Made by a program: the position numbers and the translations under genes | Notes under the pieces: generated by a model | The model's input: only the letters and a program-made list of their open reading frames with translations | Database searches by the model: none | Told to the model about the DNA's origin: nothing | Shown here: in pieces, positions 29,656 to 36,737 of the stretch | How the letters are laid out: each line of letters starts with the position of its first letter | How positions within the stretch are numbered: the first letter of the stretch is position 1 | DNA from: a bacterium | GTDB lineage: Bacteria; Hydrothermota; Tepidihabitantia; Tepidihabitantales; Tepidihabitantaceae | Assembly (NCBI GenBank): GCA_035505375.1 | Contig: DATJQV010000052.1 | Span: 1 to 37,767, forward strand | Reading direction: 5' to 3' | Length of the DNA: 37,767 nt

Positions 29656-32256
29656 ATGAAGCATAAGACGTCATCATCCGCGAAGCGGGGGAAGAGCCCG
29701 TCCGCTACGACAAGGGTCAACGCCCCCTTGGCGGAAGTACTCGAAGTGAAGCCGGATCAGCTCGGCTGGACGTGTCCGAACGAATGTCTCAAGTTCGACA
29801 CGACCGACGACCTGCCGGGCACCGCCGGTATCATCGGCCAGCCGCGTGCGGTCGACGCCCTGAGCATGGCGCTGGAGATCGAGTCGGTGGGGTACAATGT
29901 CTTCGTGTCCGGCCCGGTCGGCACCGGCCGGACCACGACCGTCAAGAACCTGCTTGAATCTACCCGCGGACGACCCCGCCAGCTCGACGACAAGTGCTAC
30001 GTTAACAACTTCCGCGACCCGGACCAGCCCCGACTGCTGAGGCTGGCCGCGGGCAACGGCCACGAATTCAAGCGCGACATGGACGAGTTCATCGACTTCC
30101 TGATCAAGAACGTGCCGCAGCTACTTGAGAGCGACACCTACCAGCAGCGGCGTACGGCGCTGGTTGACGGGTTCAAAGAGCGTGGCGGAGCCAGGGTGCG
30201 TGAGTTCGAGAAGCGGGTAATCGCCGAAGGTTTCGCCTTGGTCCAGACCGGCCCGCTCGCACGGCCCGAGTTGGCCCCGATTGTCGAGAAGCAGCCGGTC
30301 AGTATCGACTCTCTTCCCGCGCAGGTGGAAGAGGGAAAGCTCACGGCCGAACGCGCCGACGAAATCAAGCAGAAGTACCAGACGCTCGCTACCGAGCTCG
30401 CGGCCATCTTCAAGGAAGTCCGCGAGCTGGAGAAGCAGGCCCGCGACGGGCTCGCCGAACTGGACCAGAGCATCATCCGACCGGTGGTCGAAGAGCGGCT
30501 GGCGGACATCGAAGAACGCTGCGGCCGCCCGAAGAAGAACCATGCGGCAAGAGAAAGCAAAAGCCAGGGCTGTCCCGATGCGGCGGCACTGCACGACTAC
30601 CTCGCCGAAGTGAAGGACGCAGTCCTCGCGCGGCCCGACGAATTCCGGCAGAAACCACCGGCCGAAGGTGAGATCTCGGTGCCCATCGACCCGTTTCTCG
30701 AGTTCCGCGTGAACGTTCTGGTCGACAACTCCGACACCAAAACTGCACCGGTGATCTTCGAGACCAACCCAAACTACAAAAACTTGTTCGGCTCGATTGA
30801 ACGAGTCTGGGACCGGGGCGGGCAGTGGCGAGCGGATTTCACAAAGATCAAGGCCGGCTCGGTGCTGCGCGCCGACCACGGTTTTCTCGTCGTCAACGCG
30901 CTCGACGCGCTGGTGGAACCGGGGGTCTGGCCGGCGTTGAAGCGCACCCTGCGCAACCGACAGCTCGAAATCACCGGCGGCGACCCGTACTCCGCCCTGT
31001 TCGGCGCGGTCGGGATGAAGCCGGAGCCGATCGCCATCGACCTCAAGGTGATAATGATCGGCGACCCGCAGGTTTATTCCCTGCTCTCGTCCGCGGACGA
31101 GGACTTCAGGAAGGTCTTTAAGGTGCGGGCAGACTTCGATTGGGTGATGGAGCTTGACGAAAAAGCGGTCGATGACTACGTGCAGGTCATCAAGGCGCTG
31201 TGCCAGAAGGAGCAGCTTCGGCCGTTCGACCGCTCGGGTGTTCGCGCGGTCATAGAGCACGGCGCCCGGCTGGCCGGACGCACGGACAAGCTCTCGACCC
31301 GATTCAACATCATAAGCGAGCTGTTGACCGAGGCGAGCCACTGGGCCGCCAAGGCCAAGGCGAAGGCGGTTGGACATGAGCACGTGCAGGAAGCGATCAA
31401 TCGCCGCCGCGACCGGGTGCGGCTCTCCGAGGTCAAGCTGCAGGAGGCCATCCGGCAGGGCACCATCTTCATCGACGTGACCGGTGCCAAAGCGGGGCAG
31501 GTGAACGGGCTAGCGGTTTACGACACCGGCGAGTACGCCTTCGGCCTCCCGACACGCATCACCGCCAAGACCGGCGTCGGCTCGGCCGGCATCATCAACA
31601 TCGAGCGCGAGGCACAGCTCTCCGGCCCGACCCACGACAAGGGCGTTTACATCCTGTCCGGATACCTGCGCCAGAAATTCGCACACAAGCAACCGCTTGT
31701 CCTCTCCGCCTCAATCTGCTTCGAGCAGTCCTACGGCGGCGTGGATGGCGACTCCGCCTCGTCAACCGAGGTCTACGCGCTGCTCTCAGACCTGTCCGGC
31801 CTGCCCATCCGTCAGGATCTGGCCGTGACCGGCTCGGTCAATCAGCAAGGCGAGGTTCAGCCCATCGGCGGGGTCAACTGGAAGATCGAAGGTTTCTTCG
31901 AAGCCTGCCACGCACGCGGGCTGACCGGCAACCAGGGCGTCATCATCCCGAAGGCGAATCTGCAGGAGCTCGTGCTCAGGCCGGAAGTGGTGGCTGCAGT
32001 GAAGGCCGGCAAGTTCCACATCTACGCGGTCAGTACGATTGACGAGGGCGTTGAGTTGCTGACCGGCGTTCCCGCTGGCGTGGCCGACTCCAAAGGCAAC
32101 TATCCCGGCGAGACGGTCAGCGGCCGGGTGATGAAACGGCTGGCCGAACTGGCCCAACTCTACCAAGACTTCAAGCCCGACAAGAGCAACAAGAAGAAGC
32201 CCGCAAAGAAGGCGAAGCCCGAAAAGAAAGTGCCTCGCGCCCGCCGCAGGCAGTAG
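29656..32256 (+). CDS. Lon-like (S16) protease with AAA_32-type N-terminal half
   Basis: 866 residues, ATG with gaggag upstream. Order: AAA_32-type region ~40-600 with a Walker-A-like GPVGTGRTT at 86-94 (the usual Lys is Arg92), a long coiled-coil insert at ~215-295 (VEEGKLTAERADEIKQKYQT, VRELEKQARDGLAELDQS), VVNALDALVEPGVWPALKRT, LKVIMIGDPQVYSLLSSADE, then the S16 domain ~640-800. The protease dyad is complete: Ser700 in VDGDSASSTE and Lys743 in GGVNWKIEGF, 43 residues apart as in E. coli Lon. A Lys-rich tail (KKKPAKKAKPEKK) ends the protein. It degrades proteins in the cytoplasm; the Arg in the P-loop leaves open whether ATP drives it. It belongs to the LonB/LonC-like group rather than classical LonA. 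Confidence 0.9.
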   Translation: MKHKTSSSAKRGKSPSATTRVNAPLAEVLEVKPDQLGWTCPNECLKFDTTDDLPGTAGIIGQPRAVDALSMALEIESVGYNVFVSGPVGTGRTTTVKNLLESTRGRPRQLDDKCYVNNFRDPDQPRLLRLAAGNGHEFKRDMDEFIDFLIKNVPQLLESDTYQQRRTALVDGFKERGGARVREFEKRVIAEGFALVQTGPLARPELAPIVEKQPVSIDSLPAQVEEGKLTAERADEIKQKYQTLATELAAIFKEVRELEKQARDGLAELDQSIIRPVVEERLADIEERCGRPKKNHAARESKSQGCPDAAALHDYLAEVKDAVLARPDEFRQKPPAEGEISVPIDPFLEFRVNVLVDNSDTKTAPVIFETNPNYKNLFGSIERVWDRGGQWRADFTKIKAGSVLRADHGFLVVNALDALVEPGVWPALKRTLRNRQLEITGGDPYSALFGAVGMKPEPIAIDLKVIMIGDPQVYSLLSSADEDFRKVFKVRADFDWVMELDEKAVDDYVQVIKALCQKEQLRPFDRSGVRAVIEHGARLAGRTDKLSTRFNIISELLTEASHWAAKAKAKAVGHEHVQEAINRRRDRVRLSEVKLQEAIRQGTIFIDVTGAKAGQVNGLAVYDTGEYAFGLPTRITAKTGVGSAGIINIEREAQLSGPTHDKGVYILSGYLRQKFAHKQPLVLSASICFEQSYGGVDGDSASSTEVYALLSDLSGLPIRQDLAVTGSVNQQGEVQPIGGVNWKIEGFFEACHARGLTGNQGVIIPKANLQELVLRPEVVAAVKAGKFHIYAVSTIDEGVELLTGVPAGVADSKGNYPGETVSGRVMKRLAELAQLYQDFKPDKSNKKKPAKKAKPEKKVPRARRRQ

Positions 32257-32270
32257 GCTGTCGGCCGCAG

Positions 32271-32864
32271 CTATCTGCCCAGCGGCGTGAATACGAGCGC
32301 TGCGGAGTTCAGGCAGTAGCGGAGCCGGGTCGGCGGGGGCCCGTCGGGAAACACGTGACCGAGGTGCGCGCCGCAGAGTGCGCACAGTATCTCCACTCGC
32401 TCCATCCCGTAGCTCCGGTCCGCGTGTTCGGTGATATTCTCCTCGGCAAATGGTTGGTAGAAGCTCGGCCAGCCCGTGCCGGACTCGAACTTCGTATCTG
32501 AAGAGAAGAGCGGCAGGCCACAGTCTACGCACTTGTAGACTCCCGGTTCCTTGTTCCCAAGCAACCCGCCACAGAAAGCAGGCTCGGTTCCTTTGCCGCG
32601 GGTGACTCGGTACTGCTCCGATGTCAGCAGCCGCTGCCACTCCGCATCGGTTTTCACCACCTTGTCGACCGTCTCAGGCGCGGCCGGCTTTCCGTCCGGC
32701 CCGAGGAAGCGGACCACTACCTTTCCTGTCAGCAAGTTGTTCATGACTGCATCCTTCCGCAAACCGCCACTCCCTTCAATCTTGGTACCTCTATAGCCGC
32801 TGCAGGCAACCGCAACAAACGGCGCCGCCACCGCCACCAGTCGAATCCAAGGTACTATTCGCAT
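32271..32864 (-). CDS. msrB: Methionine-R-sulfoxide reductase B, with lipoprotein signal
   Basis: 197 residues from ATG 32864 (ggagag box). Residues 1-21 are a lipoprotein signal ([20 protein letters not shown]). The MsrB domain occupies ~75-195: zinc Cys pairs CVDC (112, 115) and CALC (161, 164), [30 protein letters not shown] and the catalytic Cys184 in RYCLNSAAL. The enzyme repairs oxidised methionine with a thiol donor; export implies an envelope role. An internal ATG at 32744 (Met41) has its own ggaagga box, so a cytoplasmic form lacking the signal may also be made. It converges with the Lon-like gene, the stops being 14 bp apart. Confidence 0.92.
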   Translation of the reverse strand: MRIVPWIRLVAVAAPFVAVACSGYRGTKIEGSGGLRKDAVMNNLLTGKVVVRFLGPDGKPAAPETVDKVVKTDAEWQRLLTSEQYRVTRGKGTEPAFCGGLLGNKEPGVYKCVDCGLPLFSSDTKFESGTGWPSFYQPFAEENITEHADRSYGMERVEILCALCGAHLGHVFPDGPPPTRLRYCLNSAALVFTPLGR

Positions 32865-32900
32865 TCTCTCTCCATTAGACTGCTTCCAGGGCCGAGAGGT

Positions 32901-32929
32901 TTGACAGTCGAGGTCCCAGAACCGATATT
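32901..32929 (+). promoter_or_regulatory. Upstream promoter of the lipid cluster (P1)
   Basis: TTGACA (32901-32906), 17-bp spacer, GATATT (32924-32929). Points toward the alpha-oxoamine synthase at 33114. Confidence 0.6.
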
Positions 32930-32951
32930 CAGGCCACGAGGACGCCATAGT

Positions 32952-33000
32952 GAAGCTCGAAGCTCGAAAGTCGAATGACGATTGAAACCCGAAGCACGAG
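32952..33000. repeat. Heptamer array between two promoters
   Basis: gaagctc, gaagctc, gaaagtc, gaatgac, gattgaa, acccgaa, gcacgag in phase, between the putative promoters P1 and P2 of the lipid cluster. Confidence 0.75.
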
Positions 33001-33014
33001 GTTCGTGCCAAGAC

Positions 33015-33042
33015 TTGACAAGTCCATCTTAAGGTGGATTAT
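33015..33042 (+). promoter_or_regulatory. Proximal promoter of the lipid cluster (P2)
   Basis: TTGACA (33015-33020), 16-bp spacer, GATTAT (33037-33042). Expected start near 33049, ~65 nt before ATG 33114. Confidence 0.65.
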
Positions 33043-33113
33043 GTCTCAGTTCGCAAGGCTGCTATGCGGTTTGGATAGACCGGGAACGGGGCCCGGTGAC
33101 AAAGGAGGCCGCA

Positions 33114-34298
33114 ATGAGTCTGTTCGACAAGTGTGCAGAAACCGTAAGACGGTTTGACTACGTAAAGGCTCATAACCAGTACTTCTATTTCCGCGAGTTT
33201 GAGCCGACCGCTGCCGCATTCGTCAACCACGCCGGCAAACGGTTGATGATGCTCGGGGCAAACAACTACCTCGGCCTTTCCAATCATCCCAAAGTTATCG
33301 CCACCGCCCAGGCGGCAATCGCCAAGTACGGGACCGGCGCCGGGTCTTCGCGCATCCTGACCGGCACAAGCCCGCTTCACGTCGCGGTCGAGCGGGCGCT
33401 GGCGAAGTTCAAGGGGACCGAGGACGCGGTGCTGTTCAGTTCCGGGTTCATGGCGATGATGGGCACGGTCGCGACCATGACGGGCGAGGGCGATGTGGTG
33501 CTGAGTGATTCGCTGAACCACGCATCGATTGTCGACGGTTGCCGCCTGTCCCGGGCCGAGAAGCGCATCTACCGGCACGATGACATGGCCAGTCTCGAAG
33601 AGGAGTTGGCGAAGTGCGCCGCCTTCGCGAACCGGTTGATCGTGACCGACGGCGTGTTCAGCATGAAGGGTACGGTCGCCAACCTGCCGGAGATCCGGCG
33701 CCTCGCCGACAAGTACGATGCCGCGGTGATGATTGACGACGCCCACGGCGCGGGCGCGCTGGGGAAGACTGGACGCGGCACGGCCGAGCATTTCGGGCTG
33801 GAGGGGAAGATCGAGCTTGTCTGCGGCACGTTCTCCAAGGCGCTCGCGAGCTACGGCGGATTCTGTGCCACGAATCGCGACGCCTGCACGTTCCTGAAGT
33901 TCACTGCCCGGTCCGCGGTTTTCACTGCGAGTCCGCCACCGGTGGTCGCGGCTACGGTCCTTGCCTGCCTCGATGTGATGGAACAGGAGCCGGGGTTGAT
34001 GGACCAGGTGCGCCGGAACTCGCAGTTCTTGAAAGACGGGTTGAAGCAGGCCGGATTCCGCCTCGAGGACACTATCACACCGATCATCCCGATTCTCATC
34101 GGCGACGATGAGCGGACGTTCAAGATGGCGGGCGGCCTGCAGGACGAGGGTATTGTGGTCAACCCGGTGGTGCCGCCGGCAGTGCCGAAAGAGGGCTCGC
34201 TCATCCGAGTCAGCCTCATGGCGACGTTCACGCTCGACCAGTTGGACGAGGCCCTGGGTAAGTTCAAGAAGGTCGGCCGCGCCCTCGGCGTGGTATAG
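33114..34298 (+). CDS. Alpha-oxoamine synthase, serine-palmitoyltransferase-like
   Basis: 394 residues, ATG with aaaggagg 5 nt upstream. The PLP-dependent family (SPT, KBL, BioF, HemA) condenses an amino acid with an acyl-CoA. Seen: YFYFREFEPTAAAFVN, LMMLGANNYLGLSNHPKV, GTGAGSSRILTGTSPLHVAV, DSLNHASIVDGCRLSRA, VMIDDAHGAGALGKTGRG and the PLP lysine Lys242 in GTFSKALASYGG. The N-terminal FYFR segment with MLGANNYLGL resembles bacterial serine palmitoyltransferases of Bacteroidetes more than KBL or BioF; the following lipid-type genes support making a sphingoid base (3-ketosphinganine), but substrate use is inferred. It has tandem promoters and heads a five-gene cluster. The family is certain, the SPT subtype moderate. 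Confidence 0.85.
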   Translation: MSLFDKCAETVRRFDYVKAHNQYFYFREFEPTAAAFVNHAGKRLMMLGANNYLGLSNHPKVIATAQAAIAKYGTGAGSSRILTGTSPLHVAVERALAKFKGTEDAVLFSSGFMAMMGTVATMTGEGDVVLSDSLNHASIVDGCRLSRAEKRIYRHDDMASLEEELAKCAAFANRLIVTDGVFSMKGTVANLPEIRRLADKYDAAVMIDDAHGAGALGKTGRGTAEHFGLEGKIELVCGTFSKALASYGGFCATNRDACTFLKFTARSAVFTASPPPVVAATVLACLDVMEQEPGLMDQVRRNSQFLKDGLKQAGFRLEDTITPIIPILIGDDERTFKMAGGLQDEGIVVNPVVPPAVPKEGSLIRVSLMATFTLDQLDEALGKFKKVGRALGVV

Positions 34299-34301
34299 CC
34301 G

Positions 34302-34973
34302 ATGGACCACGGTTGCCGCCGGGCCGTGCTCGTCTGCCTGCTTGCCGCCGGGATCGCGGTAGCGGCAACGTGCGAGGAACGGCTGGCGCGAGGGGAAATC
34401 GTAGTGACGCGCCTGCCCGCCGCACGCAAGGGACAGCTGGGTGGTCGGTCGCAGGGCGTCATCGCCGTCCCGCTTGACCGGGTCTGGGCCGTGCTGAACC
34501 GGTCCAACGAGTTCGCGGACTACATGCCGAACTTTCTTGTGTCGTGGCTCGTTGACCGGGCTGCGATGGGCGACATCGCCTGCCGTCGGTGGCAGCGGGC
34601 CGAGCTTGAGGGGGTGCTGAAGAAGTATCTGCTGGCAGACTGGATCGGGGACACGGTGCTGTTCTACAACGTGCTCGACATGCCGTTCCCGGTTTCCGAC
34701 CGGTGGTACCTGCTCGAGATGACGCGTGACACGACCACGCACTCCATAAGCTGGAGCCAGGTCGTCGGCAACCTCAAGTCGACGGCGGGTTCCTGGCAAC
34801 TGGCGCCGTGGCTCGACAGCGTGCATACGCTGGCAACCTACACGACGGTTTCCGAGCCGGGGATAGCGCTGCCCGCGTTCGTTCTCGACATGGGTCTCAA
34901 CCAGTCGCTGCCCGGCGTAATCAAGGCGCTGAGAAAACGGGTGGCGCAACCCGACAAGGAGGCGTGGGAATGA
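34302..34973 (+). CDS. START/SRPBCC lipid-binding-fold protein, exported
   Basis: 223 residues; ATG 3 bp after the previous stop. N-terminal signal (RRAVLVCLLAAGIAVAATC). Residues ~45-215 look like a START/SRPBCC helix-grip fold: SQGVIAVPLDRVWAVLNRSN, EFADYMPNF, ACRRWQRAELEGVLKK, LDMPFPVSDRWYLLEMTRD, HSISWSQVVGNLKSTAGSWQ. Such domains form a deep hydrophobic cavity for lipids or polyketides. With a signal peptide it would act in the periplasm, perhaps carrying the lipid product of the cluster. The last codon overlaps the next start (ATGA), so it is translationally coupled. Fold assignment is by motif pattern, not residue-level certainty. Confidence 0.72.
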   Translation: MDHGCRRAVLVCLLAAGIAVAATCEERLARGEIVVTRLPAARKGQLGGRSQGVIAVPLDRVWAVLNRSNEFADYMPNFLVSWLVDRAAMGDIACRRWQRAELEGVLKKYLLADWIGDTVLFYNVLDMPFPVSDRWYLLEMTRDTTTHSISWSQVVGNLKSTAGSWQLAPWLDSVHTLATYTTVSEPGIALPAFVLDMGLNQSLPGVIKALRKRVAQPDKEAWE

Positions 34974-35677
34974 AGGGCCTAGGCCTCGGTCTGGTGGCTT
35001 TGATGTCCGTCCTGTTCATCGCCGTCCACGGAATCGCCCTGCTGGTGCCGGCGGCCGTGTTCCGTTATCTCATTATCCCTCCTGCGAACCGCGGGCTGCT
35101 CGGGTTTGTCGGAGCCGTGTTCCTCGTCGTCGTGGATGTCGTGCTGCTGCTCATCATGCTCGTGGTTACGACCGGGCTTGCGGCGCGCCTGCTCGGTCTC
35201 CGCTACTCGGGCGAGCACGAGGTCGACCTCCGCATCCCGGCAGTGCGCAACTGGCTGCTCAACTTCACCATCTACTTCCCGACGGCGGTGGTTATCGACT
35301 TCCTGCACCTCTACTCTCTCAAGACCCTGCACGTCAGCCTGCTCGGCGGGAAAGTCGGCCGCGGGGTCGTACTCGCCGGCATGATTACCGACCCGTGCCT
35401 GATTGATGTCGGCGACTACACCAACATCGGCGGGTTCTCGACCGTGATGTGTCACTCTACCGAGCACGGCCGCATCCGGTTCGCCCCGGTGAAGATCGGC
35501 CGCAATTGCGGGGTCGGAACGCGCTCCACGATCTTGGCGGGCGCGACGCTGGAGGACGGAGCGATGCTCGGCGCCGGTTCACTCCTGCCCAAGTTTGTCA
35601 CCATCCCGGCTGGCGAGACGTGGGGCGGGGTCCCGGCGAAACCCTTGCACCGCAAGGAGACTGAGCAGCCGTTGTAG
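34970..35677 (+). CDS. Membrane-anchored left-handed beta-helix (hexapeptide) acyltransferase-like protein
   Basis: 235 residues, start overlapping the previous stop. Two membrane segments at ~5-35 (LGLVALMSVLFIAVHGIALL) and ~43-72 (GFVGAVFLVVVDVVLLLIML) precede a hexapeptide-repeat domain at ~130-225: LLGGKVGRGVVLAGMITDPC, IDVGDYTNIGGFSTVMCHST, VKIGRNCGVGTRSTILAGAT, EDGAMLGAGSLLPKF. The His in MCHSTEHG fits a catalytic base of this class. By family knowledge it would transfer an acetyl or acyl group from CoA; acting at the membrane and placed in a lipid cluster, it may decorate a lipid headgroup. Substrate unknown. A heptamer array follows directly. Confidence 0.82.
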   Translation: MKGLGLGLVALMSVLFIAVHGIALLVPAAVFRYLIIPPANRGLLGFVGAVFLVVVDVVLLLIMLVVTTGLAARLLGLRYSGEHEVDLRIPAVRNWLLNFTIYFPTAVVIDFLHLYSLKTLHVSLLGGKVGRGVVLAGMITDPCLIDVGDYTNIGGFSTVMCHSTEHGRIRFAPVKIGRNCGVGTRSTILAGATLEDGAMLGAGSLLPKFVTIPAGETWGGVPAKPLHRKETEQPL

Positions 35678-35683
35678 ACTCGA

Positions 35684-35746
35684 AGATGCAAGGTGCAAGA
35701 TGCAGGCTGCAAGATGTAGGATGTGAGACGAGAGACATGAGATGAG
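35684..35746. repeat. Heptamer array, nine units, reaching the ribosome site of the UbiA gene
   Basis: agatgca, aggtgca, agatgca, ggctgca, agatgta, ggatgtg, agacgag, agacatg, agatgag, followed immediately by gagg. The last unit plus gagg forms the gaggagg ribosome-binding site of the GTG at 35755. Confidence 0.88.
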
Positions 35747-35754
35747 GAGGACCT

Positions 35755-36735
35755 GTGGCTGATAGCACTGCCGGATTTCTGACGCTGCGCTTCTGGCGAG
35801 CTTATCTAATTACGATGAGGCCGTACCTATTGTTCGTGTCCGGTACGGCTGGCGCGGTCGGCCTTGCGTTCATCCCGACGCCGGTCTACTGGCGTGTGGT
35901 GCTGGTGTTCTTCCCGCTCTTCCTGTCATACGGGTTCGGGCAGGCGTTGACCGACTGTTTCCAGACCGACACCGACTCGATCTCGTCGCCGTACCGACCC
36001 CTGGTTCGGGGCGAGGTGACGCGCGGCAGCGTGCTGCTCGTGAGCCTTGCCGGGCTTATCATCGGCACGCTGATTGTCGGGTACATAAGCCGGGTCGCGC
36101 TCTGCCTGTCCGCTCTGGCGGTGCTCGGGCTGCTCACCTACACGTTCTTCAAGCGCCGTTGGTGGGGCGGTCCGGCATGGAACTCGTGGATTGTGGCCCT
36201 GCTGCCGCTGGTCGGCCGCAACGCTGATTCCGGCTATCGCATGACCGGATTCTTCAACTGGACCGACCCGCACGTCCTGGCCTTTTCGCTCGCGGTCGCG
36301 GCCGTGTTCTTCGGCTATGCCAACTTCGTAGTGATGGGCTATTTTAAGGACATCTCGGCTGACCGGCAGACCGGGTACAACACATTCCCGGTCAGGTTCG
36401 GCTGGGTCGCGAATGCCATATTCAGCGACCTGCTTGCCTTGGGAATTACCCTTGGCGCGGGCGCGGCCATCGTCCTGAGCGGCCCAGTCAAGCCGTTGGC
36501 CGGCATCGTTTTTCTTGCCGGGTTCGTAATCAACCTCTGGGCCCAAGTTGCGATTCACCGCATCCGCGACGAGGCGAAGTCGCACGGTCCGATTGCCAAT
36601 GTAGTCCGTGCCTTCGTCCTCTACGGGATGGCGGTGGTGCTCGCGCTCGAGCCGGGCTGGGTAATTCCGGCATTTGTGTTCTACGTTCTGTTCGAGGTCG
36701 TGCTCAGGATTCGACCCGAGCGCGCGCAGGTCTAG
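35755..36735 (+). CDS. UbiA-family membrane prenyltransferase
   Basis: 326 residues, GTG start 4 nt after gaggagg. About eight to nine membrane segments. The first aspartate motif is FGQALTDCFQTDTDSISSPY followed by RPLVRGEV; the second is YFKDISADRQTGYNTFPVRFG. The leading Asn of the usual NDxxDxxxD is replaced (TD-CFQ-TD), the other acidic positions remain. UbiA enzymes transfer a prenyl chain from a diphosphate onto an aromatic, sugar-phosphate or glycerol-phosphate acceptor. In a lipid cluster, an acceptor such as a lipid headgroup is conceivable, and digeranylgeranylglyceryl-phosphate-synthase-like activity is one option; quinone synthesis is another. Family secure, substrate open. Confidence 0.88.
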   Translation: MADSTAGFLTLRFWRAYLITMRPYLLFVSGTAGAVGLAFIPTPVYWRVVLVFFPLFLSYGFGQALTDCFQTDTDSISSPYRPLVRGEVTRGSVLLVSLAGLIIGTLIVGYISRVALCLSALAVLGLLTYTFFKRRWWGGPAWNSWIVALLPLVGRNADSGYRMTGFFNWTDPHVLAFSLAVAAVFFGYANFVVMGYFKDISADRQTGYNTFPVRFGWVANAIFSDLLALGITLGAGAAIVLSGPVKPLAGIVFLAGFVINLWAQVAIHRIRDEAKSHGPIANVVRAFVLYGMAVVLALEPGWVIPAFVFYVLFEVVLRIRPERAQV

Positions 36736-36737
36736 AG

